Of a DNA stretch of 35,788 nt, positions 25,931-34,289 are shown in pieces. Both the position numbers and the translations under genes were made by a program. The stretch spans positions 1-35,788 of the forward strand of contig PARP01000018.1 of NCBI GenBank assembly GCA_002711565.1, in the 5' to 3' direction. Within the stretch, counting starts at the first letter, position 1, and each line of letters begins with the position of its first letter. Origin of the DNA: Bacteroidota bacterium (GTDB taxonomy: Bacteria > Bacteroidota > Bacteroidia > Bacteroidales > GCA-2711565). The notes below the pieces were generated by a model, which was not told the DNA's origin, ran no database searches, and saw only the letters and a program-made list of their open reading frames with translations.

Positions 25931-26002
25931 TAGCCCCGACAAGAATCGAACTTGTATCTAAAGTTTAGGAAACTTCTATTCTATCCATTGAACTACGGGG
26001 CC
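25931..26002 (-). tRNA. tRNA-Arg (anticodon CCT)
   Basis: 72 bases on the minus strand. Acceptor arms GGCCCCG and CGGGGCT pair (one G-T). The anticodon stem is GAAGT/ACTTT with loop TTCCTAA, giving anticodon CCT for AGG codons. T arm ACAAG-TTCGATT-CTTGT. Discriminator A, CCA not encoded. Confidence 0.95.
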
Positions 26003-26012
26003 AGTTTGGATT

Positions 26013-26070
26013 TTGGCTATTAGCTTTTAGTAATTCTTACCAACAGCTAACGGCCAATAGCTAACAGCTA
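26013..26070. repeat. Imperfect hairpin and 7-bp AGCTAAC repeat at the metG 3' end
   Basis: TTGGCTATTAGCT (26013-26025) pairs with AGCTAACGGCCAA (26045-26057) with two mismatches. AGCTAAC, GGCCAAT, AGCTAAC and AGCTA follow each other every 7 bases from 26045, running into the metG stop codon. It may act as a weak metG terminator. Confidence 0.5.
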
Positions 26071-28116
26071 TTTAATCTCGCTGCCCGGTTTAAAATCTTC
26101 CGTTGGTTCAACGAAACAAAGTTCACCTGCAGCATTTTCTGCCATCAATACCATACCTTGAGATTCTACACCTCTAAGCTTTCTTGGTGCAAGGTTTACC
26201 AAAACACTCACTTTTTGTCCAACGATATCTTCGGCTTTATAATATTCGGCGATTCCTGAAACGATGGTTCTTTGATCAATACCGGTATCAACTAAAAGCT
26301 TCATTAACTTTTTGGTTTTTGGCATTTTCTCAGCTTCCAGAATTACTCCTGTGCGAATATCCATTTTAACAAAGTCTTCAAATGCAACATTCTCTTTTTG
26401 AGGATTAGCAGTCGCTTCATTTGCTTCATTCTCTTTCTTCGTATCCAATAACTTCTGAACCTGGCCATCAATTACAGAATCTTCAATCTTCTCAAATAAG
26501 AATTCAGGCTTGTTTAGTTGATGGTCTGCTTTAAGCAGATCTTCATTACCTGCTTCATTCCATTTTAGTTTATCAATACCAAGAATAGAATATAACTTAT
26601 CAGAAGTAAATGGAAGGAATGGCTCAGAAAGAGCAGCCATATTCGCACTGATCTGAAGCGAAATATTCATGATCGTTTTTACTCTTTCAGGATCTGTCTT
26701 GAACACTTTCCAAGGCTCAGTTTCAGTAAGATATTTATTCCCCAAACGTGCCAGATTCATTAACTCTCCTAAGGCCTCACGGAAACGATATTGCTCAATT
26801 GATTTTCCAATTCTATTTGGATATTTTTTAAGCTCAGCAATAGTTTCTTTATCCAGATCTGTTAATTCATTTCTACCAGGAATAACTCCATCAAAATATT
26901 TATGTGTAAGAACTAATGTTCTGTTCACAAAGTTTCCAAAGATCGCCAACAGCTCATTATTATTTCTTGCCTGAAAGTCTTTCCAGGTAAAGTCATTATC
27001 CTTTGTTTCAGGAGCATTAGCACAAAGAACATATCTCAACACATCCTGCTTACCTGGGAATTCTTCCAAATATTCATGTAACCATACAGCCCAGTTTCTG
27101 GAGGTTGAAATCTTATCATTCTCCAGATTCAAAAACTCATTTGAAGGAACATTATCAGGAACGATATAACTGCCTTCTCTCTTTAACATTGAAGGGAAAA
27201 TAATACAATGGAATACGATATTATCTTTTCCGATAAAGTGAACTAATTTACTCTCTTCATCTTTCCAGTATGGTTCCCACTCCTTATTATTTTCTTGTGC
27301 CCATTCTTTAGTTGCTGAGATATATCCGATTGGTGCATCGAACCAAACATAAAGAACTTTTCCTTCAGCACCTTCAACCGGAACTTTTACTCCCCAGTCA
27401 AGGTCACGGGTTACGGCGCGTGGCTGTAATCCCTGATCGATCCAGGATTTACACTGACCGTAAACATTAGGTTTCCAATCATTTTTATGACCATCCACAA
27501 TCCATTCTTTAAGCCAGTCTTCGTATTTATCCAATGGTAAATACCAATGCTTTGTCTCTTTAAGTACAGGAACATTGCCGCTTAAAGCAGATTTCGGGTT
27601 AATCAGATCGGTAGCATTTAAAGAAGTACCGCAATTCTCACACTGATCACCATAAGCTTTTTCATAAGCACAATGTGGGCATGTACCTGTTATGTAACGA
27701 TCTGCTAAAAATTGATTATTCTCCTCATCATAATATTGTTCACTACTGCTTTCTACAAACTCACCTCTATCATAAAGGGTTTTGAAGAATTCAGAAGCCG
27801 TTTCATGATGCATTCTATTGGAAGTTCTGGAATATACATCGAAAGAGATTCCAAGATCTTCAAAAGATTTTTTGATTATTGAATGATAACGATCCACAAT
27901 TTCCTGAGGAGTTACGCCTTCTTTTTGTGCTTTAATAGTGATCGGAACGCCGTGTTCATCAGAACCTCCGATGAATACTACATCCTCATCATTTAAGCGA
28001 AGATATCTTGCATAAATATCAGCAGGAACATATACACCGGCCAGATGTCCGATATGAATTGGGCCATTGGCATAAGGTAAAGCAGAAGTAATTGTGTATC
28101 TCTTAAAGTTTGTCAT
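26068..28116 (-). CDS. metG: Methionyl-tRNA synthetase
   Basis: 682 residues, a full-length MetG with C-terminal tRNA-binding domain. It charges tRNA-Met in the cytoplasm. HIGH is at 21-24 ([14 protein letters not shown]). The KMSKS-equivalent is KISTS near 335-339 ([13 protein letters not shown]). A zinc knuckle CPHC...CENC lies near residues 145-162. The last ~105 residues ([18 protein letters not shown]...[16 protein letters not shown]...[11 protein letters not shown]) are the EMAP/Trbp111-like domain that dimerises the enzyme and binds tRNA. Divergent from the LD-carboxypeptidase gene. Confidence 0.97.
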   Translation of the reverse strand: MTNFKRYTITSALPYANGPIHIGHLAGVYVPADIYARYLRLNDEDVVFIGGSDEHGVPITIKAQKEGVTPQEIVDRYHSIIKKSFEDLGISFDVYSRTSNRMHHETASEFFKTLYDRGEFVESSSEQYYDEENNQFLADRYITGTCPHCAYEKAYGDQCENCGTSLNATDLINPKSALSGNVPVLKETKHWYLPLDKYEDWLKEWIVDGHKNDWKPNVYGQCKSWIDQGLQPRAVTRDLDWGVKVPVEGAEGKVLYVWFDAPIGYISATKEWAQENNKEWEPYWKDEESKLVHFIGKDNIVFHCIIFPSMLKREGSYIVPDNVPSNEFLNLENDKISTSRNWAVWLHEYLEEFPGKQDVLRYVLCANAPETKDNDFTWKDFQARNNNELLAIFGNFVNRTLVLTHKYFDGVIPGRNELTDLDKETIAELKKYPNRIGKSIEQYRFREALGELMNLARLGNKYLTETEPWKVFKTDPERVKTIMNISLQISANMAALSEPFLPFTSDKLYSILGIDKLKWNEAGNEDLLKADHQLNKPEFLFEKIEDSVIDGQVQKLLDTKKENEANEATANPQKENVAFEDFVKMDIRTGVILEAEKMPKTKKLMKLLVDTGIDQRTIVSGIAEYYKAEDIVGQKVSVLVNLAPRKLRGVESQGMVLMAENAAGELCFVEPTEDFKPGSEIK

Positions 28117-28140
28117 GGATCTGTAATTTCAATAAGCTTG

Positions 28141-28174
28141 CAAAGTTACGGAATACTTTCGTAGAAACGAAAGT
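28141..28174 (-). promoter_or_regulatory. metG promoter containing an 8-bp inverted repeat
   Basis: On the minus strand TTTC (28169-28172), a 20-base spacer, then TAACTTTG (28141-28148), a TAnnTTTG -7 box. A perfect inverted repeat ACTTTCGT-AGAA-ACGAAAGT (28155-28174) overlaps the spacer and -33 element, so it could be an operator. Confidence 0.5.
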
Positions 28175-28232
28175 GATTACTTGCTTGCTAAGGAGAGGAA
28201 ATGTATTTTTGATAATCATTCAAATTCATTCA

Positions 28233-29132
28233 ATGATTCGACCAATATTTCTTAAGGAAGGCGATAAAATTGGCTTAGTTGCCACGGCCAGAAAAATAAA
28301 CCCTATTGAAATAGCTGAAGCTACCGAAACATTTGCGAATTGGGGATTAGAAGTTATACTGGGAGATCATGTATTCGGTCAGGATAATCAGTTTTCCGGT
28401 AGCGATAAAGAAAGAGCATTCGATCTTCAAAACATGATCGATCGCAAAGATATTAAAGCCATTATTTGTGTAAGAGGAGGATATGGAACGGTTAGAGTTG
28501 TAGACAGGATCAATTGGAAAAAACTTTTAGAATCTCCAAAGTGGTTAGTTGGGTTTAGTGATATTACGGTAATTCACTCACATCTGAATAGACAAATCGG
28601 GATGGAAAGCATTCACTCTTTAATGCCACTGAATTTTGAAACTGCTTCACATGCTGCGATCAATAGTTTGCGTAAAGCTCTCTTTGGAAAAGAACTTAAA
28701 TATTCAATTGCTTCTCATAAATTGAACAAAACAGGAAGTTCAGAAGCTGAGATCGTTGGTGGAAACCTTTCCATAATTTATAACTTGACAGGAAGTATTT
28801 CAGATATTGACACAAAAGGTAAGATCCTCTTCCTGGAAGATCTCGATGAATATTTATACCATATCGACAGAATGATGATGAACCTCTGGAGAGCAGGTAA
28901 GCTAGACAAATTGAAAGGTTTGATCATAGGCGGTATGACAGACATGAATGATAATAAGGTTCCTTTTGGGAAGGATGCCTATCAGATAATACATGACATT
29001 GTAAAAGCATATTCCTATCCGGTTTGTTTTAATTTTCCGGCCGGACATTTCCCCGACAACAGAGCCCTCATACTCGGTCGTAAAGTTAAGCTTGAGGTGG
29101 CTTCAAAAGTGAAGCTCACATTTGAGAACTAA
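28233..29132 (+). CDS. ldcA: LD-carboxypeptidase (S66 family)
   Basis: 299 residues with the start at 28233 (MIRPIFLKEGDKIGLVATA). An in-frame ATG at 28110 would add 41 residues unlike the family and overlap metG. It removes the terminal D-Ala from murein tetrapeptides during peptidoglycan recycling. The catalytic triad is visible: Ser109 in GFSDIT, Glu in FLEDLDEYLYHIDRM, and His in NFPAGHFPDNRA. CVRGGYGTVRVVDRINW is the conserved N-terminal block. No signal peptide, hence cytoplasmic. yraN follows 10 bases after the stop. Confidence 0.93.
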   Translation: MIRPIFLKEGDKIGLVATARKINPIEIAEATETFANWGLEVILGDHVFGQDNQFSGSDKERAFDLQNMIDRKDIKAIICVRGGYGTVRVVDRINWKKLLESPKWLVGFSDITVIHSHLNRQIGMESIHSLMPLNFETASHAAINSLRKALFGKELKYSIASHKLNKTGSSEAEIVGGNLSIIYNLTGSISDIDTKGKILFLEDLDEYLYHIDRMMMNLWRAGKLDKLKGLIIGGMTDMNDNKVPFGKDAYQIIHDIVKAYSYPVCFNFPAGHFPDNRALILGRKVKLEVASKVKLTFEN

Positions 29133-29142
29133 AACTTTACAT

Positions 29143-29505
29143 ATGACAGAACACATTGAAACCGGTAATAAGGGCGAAGAGATTGCTCTTAAACATTTAC
29201 GTGCAAAAGGATATAAGATCCTGGCAACAAATTGGAGCTTTGGCAAAGATGAGATCGATATCATTTGCCAACATGAAAATACTTTAGTGATTGCTGAGGT
29301 CAAGACCCGAACATCAACCTATTTTGGAGACCCTGAGATTTTTGTTACTAAGAAAAAACAAGGATTTCTGATAAGAGCGGCCAACTCTTACATTCTAAAA
29401 TATGATCTCGATATTGAATGTAGATTTGATATACTTTCAATAGTGATCGTAAGTGGAAAATCTCGCATCAAACATATAGAAGATGCATTCTATCCAACTT
29501 TATAA
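29143..29505 (+). CDS. yraN: YraN family protein (UPF0102)
   Basis: 120 residues, the normal family length, with the start at 29143. An upstream in-frame ATG (29122) overlaps ldcA by 11 bases and adds 7 residues, so it is less likely. The endonuclease-like fold shows GNKGEEIALKHLRAKGYKILATNW, then KDEIDIICQ and LVIAEVKTRT, the D...ExK pattern of the PD-(D/E)xK superfamily. Biological function remains unsettled; Holliday-junction-resolvase-like nuclease activity is a family inference. Confidence 0.92.
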   Translation: MTEHIETGNKGEEIALKHLRAKGYKILATNWSFGKDEIDIICQHENTLVIAEVKTRTSTYFGDPEIFVTKKKQGFLIRAANSYILKYDLDIECRFDILSIVIVSGKSRIKHIEDAFYPTL

Positions 29506-29539
29506 TTTGCAATTTATCAAAGGAATAGTCTTAACTTTG
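29506..29539 (+). promoter_or_regulatory. Promoter of the pseudouridine synthase gene
   Basis: TTTG (29506-29509), a 22-base spacer, then TAACTTTG (29532-29539), matching TAnnTTTG. The gene starts 17 bases later. The -33 box overlaps the yraN stop region. Confidence 0.6.
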
Positions 29540-29556
29540 CGCACAATTTCAAATTA

Positions 29557-30426
29557 ATGGATCAGAACAAACAAAATAAAGGTGGTGCTAAAAAGCATGG
29601 TAATTTTTCGAAGTTCATTCGAAAGACTAAGCCTAAAACTTCTGTAAAGCCAAAAGAGGATAAGAAAGAAGTCAAGAAAAAGCAGCCACATTCGACCAAT
29701 CGTCCGGTTCAGGATGAGGTAAGGATCAATAAATATATTGCCAATGCAGGTATTTGCTCCCGTCGTGAAGCCGATGCTCTTATTGCGAATGGTGAGATCA
29801 AAGTAAACGGACAAGTGGTTACCGAACTTGGCAGAAAGATCATGCGAGGCGATAAGGTTTCCTATAAAGGCAAACTTCTCAAACCTGAGAAAATGGTCTA
29901 TATCCTTTTAAACAAACCTAAAGGTTATATCACTACCACAGAAGACCCATTCGAGCGTAAGATCGTCATGAATCTGGTATCGAAAGCTTGTGAAGAAAGA
30001 ATTTTCCCTGTTGGCAGACTGGATCGCAATACAACCGGATTGTTATTATTTACGAATGATGGTGATATTGCTAAAAAGCTTACGCATCCAAGTCATAACA
30101 TCAAGAAAATCTATCATGTAGTTTTGGATAAGCCGCTTACTAAGAATGATCTCGTTAAAATTCAGGAAGGTCTTGAATTAGAAGATGGTAGCATCAAGGT
30201 TGATAAAATCGCTTATGCTGAAGAAACTCAGGATAAACGCCAGGTTGGTATAGAGATCCACTCAGGGAAAAACAGAATTGTAAGAAGGATTTTTGAGCAT
30301 TTGGAATACAATGTTGTGCGACTTGATAGAGTATCATTTGCCGGCTTAACGAAGAAAGACATTCCAAGAGGGAAATATCGCTTCTTAAAAGAGTTCGAAA
30401 TCAACCGCTTAAAAATGCTGGGATAG
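29557..30426 (+). CDS. rluB: RluB-type rRNA pseudouridine synthase
   Basis: 289 residues. A Lys-rich N-terminal tail (~50 residues) precedes an S4 RNA-binding domain (RINKYIANAGICSRREADALIANGEIKVNGQVV, residues ~52-85). The RsuA/RluB-type catalytic domain carries FPVGRLDRNTTGLLLFTNDG, where the Asp is the nucleophile, plus LLNKPKGYITT and GKNRIVRRIFEHLEYNVVRLDRV. It makes pseudouridine in 23S rRNA. RluB is favoured over RsuA or RluE by the S4 domain and length, but the target site is not proven. Confidence 0.9.
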   Translation: MDQNKQNKGGAKKHGNFSKFIRKTKPKTSVKPKEDKKEVKKKQPHSTNRPVQDEVRINKYIANAGICSRREADALIANGEIKVNGQVVTELGRKIMRGDKVSYKGKLLKPEKMVYILLNKPKGYITTTEDPFERKIVMNLVSKACEERIFPVGRLDRNTTGLLLFTNDGDIAKKLTHPSHNIKKIYHVVLDKPLTKNDLVKIQEGLELEDGSIKVDKIAYAEETQDKRQVGIEIHSGKNRIVRRIFEHLEYNVVRLDRVSFAGLTKKDIPRGKYRFLKEFEINRLKMLG

Positions 30427-30473
30427 CTATAAACACTGCTATTTCAAAGAATTTGAAAAAAATTAAAAAAATA

Positions 30474-30504
30474 TTTGTCGAATAAAAAACTTATTATATC
30501 TTTG
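30474..30504 (+). promoter_or_regulatory. Promoter of tRNA-Asn
   Basis: TTTG (30474-30477), a 19-base spacer, TATCTTTG (30497-30504): a full match to the Bacteroidota consensus, 11 bases before the mature tRNA 5' end. Confidence 0.8.
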
Positions 30505-30515
30505 CAACCGCAAAT

Positions 30516-30589
30516 TCCTCTTTAGCTCAGCTGGTTAGAGCATCTGACTGTTAATCAGAGGGTCCTTGGTTCGAGTCCAAGAAGAGGAG
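30516..30589 (+). tRNA. tRNA-Asn (anticodon GTT)
   Basis: 74 bases. Acceptor arms TCCTCTT and AAGAGGA pair fully. The anticodon stem is TCTGA/TCAGA with loop CTGTTAA, giving anticodon GTT. The T arm contains GGTTCGAGTCC. Discriminator G, CCA not encoded. Its last 17 bases plus one flanking base recur at 30702-30718, marking it as a mobile-element attachment site. Confidence 0.96.
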
Positions 30590-32227
30590 CATAAAACATG
30601 AAAGGCAGCCGCAAGGTTGCCTTTTTTGTTTTACAGTATTCGAATTCTTGGACGAGAAGTTTATGCTGAGCGATCTCGCGGAACGCGAGAGAGTCGAAGT
30701 AAGTCCAAGAAGAGGAGCCAAATTAGACAGATCGCTATTTTTAGCGGTCTGTTTTTTTATGCCCCTTTCCAAATGCTTGTTATTACTGGTCATTAAGAAG
30801 ATTACCTCATTCATTTTAGCGGTTCGATAATTTTTACCATTAAATATTAGTTTTCCAGGAAATATCGAACCAAGTATCTTTTGCTTAATCTCAACCGTTG
30901 ATTCAAAATAGGTTGTATGTAGATTTGAAAGAATGGTTAATCCCTGATCGATATGCCTTTTTACCTCTTTAGTTAACGACTTTAGTTCAAGAATCTCAAT
31001 TTTCTTTGTCTGAATTAGTTTAGAGTAACGATTAGAGATTTTTTTATAGGCATTATCATCTATAGCATCAGTAATAAGCTTATCCTCTGCCTTCTCAATA
31101 TTCTTTTCAATAGACTTAATCTCCTCATTTAAGGTCTTTATCCGGCTAATGTGGTCTAGATCCTTCTCGTTATACACCTGAAAGAGTATTTGTTTGAAGA
31201 GCTCAACAATCTCGGGTTTAAATTCAAAAGACTGCAACAGTTGATAAAGCTCACCATTACACAAGTCTGCTCTGAACCTAGTCTTACAACCATCTTGACA
31301 ATGGTAATAATCATATCTAGCACCACTTCTACTTCTGGAAGCACTTGCCGTTAAGATACGATCACATTTGGGACATAACAGATAACCTCTAAGGGGGTAT
31401 CTTTCTTGACGTTTTTTAATTAACGGTTGGGTTCTTCTGTTTTGTAACACCTCTTGAACCTTATTGAATAAATGATCATTAATAATAGCTTCATTCAATC
31501 CATCAACAGTCTGTTCTTCTTCTTTACCATGAGGTTTAATAGTTATCTTCCCATTATAAACAGAATTTCGAAGTAAATAGCTGAAATTCTGCTTGTTCAT
31601 TTTCATGCCCTCTGGTCTAAGCCTTCTTCTTACCTCTTCAGCAGTATATATACCTTTGGAAAACAATTTATAAGCCTTTAGAACCAACTTAGCATTATCA
31701 TTAGGCTTGAGACTTGATTTACCTAAGGGAGTTCTACATTTATCATAACCAAATGGAGCCTTTGTAACATGGCACCCTTCTTTTTGAGCTCTACGTTGCC
31801 CATCTATAGTTCTTTCAGAAATCTTATCATTTTCTACTTCAGGAATAGCAAGGTAAATTGCTAATAAAACTTTATTGTCAGAGATTGTTAAGTCTAAGGG
31901 TTGTTCAGCAGCATTAACACTTACACCAAAAGCTTTTAGTTTGCGAATAATAGCATAAGCCTCTTCTTGATTTCGAGAAAAGCGATCCCATTTTGTAAAA
32001 AGGACGAGATCAACATCACCTTTGTTTTCTTTAATAAAATCCATCATTTTGTTAAACTCCGGCCTATTAAAGTCTTTAGCTGAATGATCATCTTCGAAGT
32101 GTCCTATAATATCAATCTTATTGGCTGCACACCAAACTTCAAGAACTTTACTCTGATGTCTAAGGCTATAACCATGTTTAGCTTGCTCATCGGTTGATAC
32201 TCTTGTATAAATAATTGCCCTTTGCAT
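30551..32227 (-). CDS. Large serine recombinase
   Basis: 558 residues. An N-terminal resolvase domain (1-~150) has catalytic Ser11 in YTRVSTDEQ and the Arg-rich FTKWDRFSRN. A recombinase domain follows (~160-265, AQKEGCHVTKAPFGYD, then FSYLLRNSVYNGKI), then a zinc ribbon CPKC...CQDGC (~283-320) and a coiled coil (~345-410). It probably integrates and excises the island. From about residue 504 the frame leaves the element: residues 504-509 (A-P-L-L-G-L) are antisense of the duplicated tRNA end, and the last 12 (from M547) are antisense of the tRNA-Asn gene itself. The C-terminus therefore depends on the integration site. It starts one base after the 44-residue gene upstream. Confidence 0.93.
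   Translation of the reverse strand: MQRAIIYTRVSTDEQAKHGYSLRHQSKVLEVWCAANKIDIIGHFEDDHSAKDFNRPEFNKMMDFIKENKGDVDLVLFTKWDRFSRNQEEAYAIIRKLKAFGVSVNAAEQPLDLTISDNKVLLAIYLAIPEVENDKISERTIDGQRRAQKEGCHVTKAPFGYDKCRTPLGKSSLKPNDNAKLVLKAYKLFSKGIYTAEEVRRRLRPEGMKMNKQNFSYLLRNSVYNGKITIKPHGKEEEQTVDGLNEAIINDHLFNKVQEVLQNRRTQPLIKKRQERYPLRGYLLCPKCDRILTASASRSRSGARYDYYHCQDGCKTRFRADLCNGELYQLLQSFEFKPEIVELFKQILFQVYNEKDLDHISRIKTLNEEIKSIEKNIEKAEDKLITDAIDDNAYKKISNRYSKLIQTKKIEILELKSLTKEVKRHIDQGLTILSNLHTTYFESTVEIKQKILGSIFPGKLIFNGKNYRTAKMNEVIFLMTSNNKHLERGIKKQTAKNSDLSNLAPLLGLTSTLSRSARSLSINFSSKNSNTVKQKRQPCGCLSCFMLLFLDSNQGPSD
30601..30627 (+). terminator. Rho-independent terminator of tRNA-Asn
   Basis: AAAGGCAGCC (30601-30610), loop GCAA, GGTTGCCTTT (30615-30624), within a run of T. 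It begins 11 bases after the tRNA end and lies inside the recombinase reading frame on the other strand. Confidence 0.9.
30645..30718. repeat. Palindromic element ending in a duplicated tRNA-Asn 3' end (candidate att site)
   Basis: AGTCCAAGAAGAGGAGC at 30702-30718 is an exact 17-base copy of 30574-30590, the tRNA-Asn 3' end. Its TCCAAGAA part also pairs with TTCTTGGAC at 30645-30653, and an inner stem CTCGCG-GAA-CGCGAG lies at ~30676-30690. Between them, TGCTGAGCG and GTCGAAGT resemble the arms of palindromic repeats common in Bacteroidota genomes (recalled, not searched). The 17-base copy is the best candidate for the element-side attachment sequence. Confidence 0.65.
30727..30758 (+). terminator. 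Rho-independent terminator after the duplicated tRNA end
   Basis: ACAGATCGCTA (30727-30737), loop TTTT, TAGCGGTCTGT (30742-30752), one G-T pair, then seven T. It follows the second tRNA-end copy by 8 bases, mirroring the terminator after the real tRNA. Confidence 0.85.
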
Positions 32228-32228
32228 A

Positions 32229-32363
32229 TTACTTGGTTTTTAGTCTTACACTTTCAATTTCCGCTAATTCTATTAGCAATTCTCTAATTTTCTTTACTTC
32301 TGCATCTGTGTAGTTATTACCATTTTTATTTAAAATAGCTTTGCATTGTTTTATGGTTAACAT
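32229..32363 (-). CDS. 44-residue protein coupled to the recombinase
   Basis: ATG at 32363 to TAA at 32229. The product starts MLTIKQCKAILNKNGNNY and continues TDAEVKKIRELLIELAEIES, then VRLKTK. It is mostly helical and charged, with no membrane segment. The stop is followed by one T and the recombinase ATG (TAATATG), so the two genes are surely co-transcribed and probably translationally coupled. Short proteins of this pattern often precede serine recombinases in Bacteroidota elements (recalled, unverified); a recombination directionality or accessory factor is a guess. Confidence 0.7.
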   Translation of the reverse strand: MLTIKQCKAILNKNGNNYTDAEVKKIRELLIELAEIESVRLKTK

Positions 32364-32391
32364 GTTTCAACGACATGTGCTTCTTACCTGG

Positions 32392-32440
32392 GTTATTCAG
32401 TGTAAAAGGCGTTTTCACCAAAAGCTCTGAGTTATTCAGT
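32392..32440. repeat. 10-bp direct repeat GTTATTCAGT
   Basis: GTTATTCAGT at 32392-32401 and 32431-32440, 39 bases apart, in the spacer between the MerR-like gene and the 44-residue gene. The first copy runs into a GTGTAA hexamer. Possible regulator site. Confidence 0.5.
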
Positions 32441-32444
32441 AGCA

Positions 32445-33299
32445 TTACTTAATCAATTTATGTTTTATTGACATTTCACAGTATAGGTTCGAGCCATTAC
32501 TCTTGATAACAAGGTCTACATGATCACCTGAACTGAAAATATCCTTTAATCTGTTCTCTATACTAACCTTTGTACTTTTAGTAACCTTTAAACGGTCAGG
32601 TTTTCCATCAACATAGTTTATCTCTATGCTTTTGAGCATATTTAGTCGAAGTAGGTTGAGTACCTTTACTTCTGAATCCTTTAGTACCCCTGATTCCAAA
32701 ATAGATTGAATACTACTATCTTTCTTTAAGTAATCATAAATGATATCTAATAAGGGAATAGCAATATGACAATACTGGAACTTGTTATGGGGATTGACTT
32801 CGATGCAATTATTGCCATCAGGTCCTACAATAAGCCTTATATCTGTTTTATTAAGGATAGAAATAATTAAAGCGTAGGTGAACATATTCTGCTCATAAAT
32901 TCGACCAATAGTTTTGTATTTCTCCTCATATAATCCTTCTTTGTAGACCTTTTTACTTCTAATGTCCACATCAAATAACTTATGTTTAACTCTTTTAATT
33001 TTCTCGATAGAAAGACCAAACTCACGTAATTGTATAATAATCCTTAACCAGAAGAACTCAATATATGATAACTTCTCTGTTTTATTAGCCCTAACAACAG
33101 GCAGCAAGCCTGACTTTTTCCAATGATTATACACCCTTGGAGTTAGACCCTCAATCATCTTTATTGTGAATATTTCTCTGGTAAGTTTCTCTTGTAATAG
33201 TCTTGCGTCTAATGACGTATAATCTTCACTCTGTACAAAATCTAATGAAGGATCTGTATATGCATCTGTAATCTTTTGAATCAATTCACCCTTTTCCAT
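32445..33299 (-). CDS. MerR-like DNA-binding protein
   Basis: 284 residues from ATG 33299; a TTG nine bases upstream in frame is less likely. Residues ~40-110 show a winged-helix pattern of the MerR type: LTPRVYNHWKKSGLLPVVRANKTEKLSYIEFFWLRIIIQLREFGLSIEKIKRVK. The C-terminal ~170 residues are not recognised and contain no Cys-rich metal site, so the signal is unknown. It probably regulates the island; repeated TTACAC/GTGTAA hexamers in the flanking spacers, including two just before its own start, are candidate sites. Confidence 0.7.
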   Translation of the reverse strand: MEKGELIQKITDAYTDPSLDFVQSEDYTSLDARLLQEKLTREIFTIKMIEGLTPRVYNHWKKSGLLPVVRANKTEKLSYIEFFWLRIIIQLREFGLSIEKIKRVKHKLFDVDIRSKKVYKEGLYEEKYKTIGRIYEQNMFTYALIISILNKTDIRLIVGPDGNNCIEVNPHNKFQYCHIAIPLLDIIYDYLKKDSSIQSILESGVLKDSEVKVLNLLRLNMLKSIEINYVDGKPDRLKVTKSTKVSIENRLKDIFSSGDHVDLVIKSNGSNLYCEMSIKHKLIK

Positions 33300-33300
33300 A

Positions 33301-33334
33301 TTACACAATCGTATTATATTTTACACTAATGTAA
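33301..33334. promoter_or_regulatory. TTACA-type palindrome upstream of the MerR-like gene
   Basis: TTACAC at 33301-33306 and a perfect inverted repeat TTACA-CTAA-TGTAA at 33321-33334, immediately upstream of the gene. The related palindrome GTGTAA-TGAG-TTACAC lies at 34619-34634. Confidence 0.45.
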
Positions 33335-33504
33335 CATATGTGGAGTGTCAATGCAAATATTCCTTACTTTTCTTTACATATTTCTTTTGAGAGAGTAAAG
33401 TATGGGCTATCTTAAACGTATGAATATCACATCTTTAAATTAACAGCTATATTAGATAGGTTAACATGTGTTAAGTATAAACTTTACACTGATAATTAGT
33501 AAAA

Positions 33505-34227
33505 TTATTCGCTTTCTTTAAGTTTTCTAACCCTTTTATCATTCTCTTTAATGCGGATAATCTTTCTCTCTCTACTACTTGAACCAAAATAATCCATCCC
33601 TGCAGCTATCATAACCGGAAATACCCTACGAAGATCATTACTGGATCCAGCGCTTGATAAAACAGCTTTCCAATATGCTTTCTCTTTATTAGTTTTTCTA
33701 TAGTATTCATAATCGAATACTGCGATACCAAAATATCGCATGTACATATCATACTGTTGATTTACAACTCTTGATCCTGTTATGCCGTATGATGGTGTTG
33801 AGGTAGTATTTTGACTATAGTTTATATTATTACTATAGACACTGATGTTACCTGAGGTATTTACATTTGAAATACCAGTCACCCCCCATGTAGGTACTAT
33901 TAAGTTTCGTTCATAGGTTTTGGCATCACTCATACCATAATTGATGACTATTAATAGTTTTGCTTCACTAATTGATTGAACCCTAGTATAACCTTTCTCA
34001 GTTAAGGCTTTCTCAAGTATTTCAGAGAACTCAATATACCTAAAGTCACTAGTGTTAATAGTGGAGTCTACAGGCAAGAGGTAGTAACTTTTATCATCAA
34101 TTTTGCTTTCTGAACCATAAGCGTCAACCTCAACTACAAAGTTACCTACTGAAGATTGACTAGATTGAAAAGTTGTACTGCAACCTAAGATTAAGGCTAA
34201 AGAGATAAAGAATATAAACTTTTTCAT
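33505..34227 (-). CDS. Predicted lipoprotein (DUF4136-like)
   Basis: 240 residues with the start at 34227, which directly begins the leader MKKFIFFISLALILGCS; an ATG 27 bases upstream adds nine residues before it. The lipobox is LILGC. The mature part has an alpha/beta pattern (FVVEVDAYGSESKIDDKSYYLLP, YIEFSEILEKALTEKGYTRV, AKLLIVINYGMSDAK) that resembles DUF4136 lipoproteins, followed by a Ser/Asn/Thr-rich low-complexity stretch and a basic C-terminus. The function and the reason for carriage on an integrated element are unknown. Confidence 0.65.
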   Translation of the reverse strand: MKKFIFFISLALILGCSTTFQSSQSSVGNFVVEVDAYGSESKIDDKSYYLLPVDSTINTSDFRYIEFSEILEKALTEKGYTRVQSISEAKLLIVINYGMSDAKTYERNLIVPTWGVTGISNVNTSGNISVYSNNINYSQNTTSTPSYGITGSRVVNQQYDMYMRYFGIAVFDYEYYRKTNKEKAYWKAVLSSAGSSNDLRRVFPVMIAAGMDYFGSSSRERKIIRIKENDKRVRKLKESE

Positions 34228-34289
34228 ATTGATTGTTTTTAGTGCCAATATCATAAGTGGGGAGTAACATCAAATATAATAATAATTCC

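Noticed and set aside
28110-28232. Upstream start of the LD-carboxypeptidase
   Set aside because: It overlaps the metG start and its promoter, and adds 41 residues unlike the family.
30591-30718. A complete second tRNA-Asn gene
   Set aside because: Only the last 17 bases are present; there is no D arm or anticodon arm.
30648-30830. Plus-strand frame of 60 codons after tRNA-Asn
   Set aside because: It spans the palindrome and a terminator, opposite the recombinase, and its composition looks non-coding.
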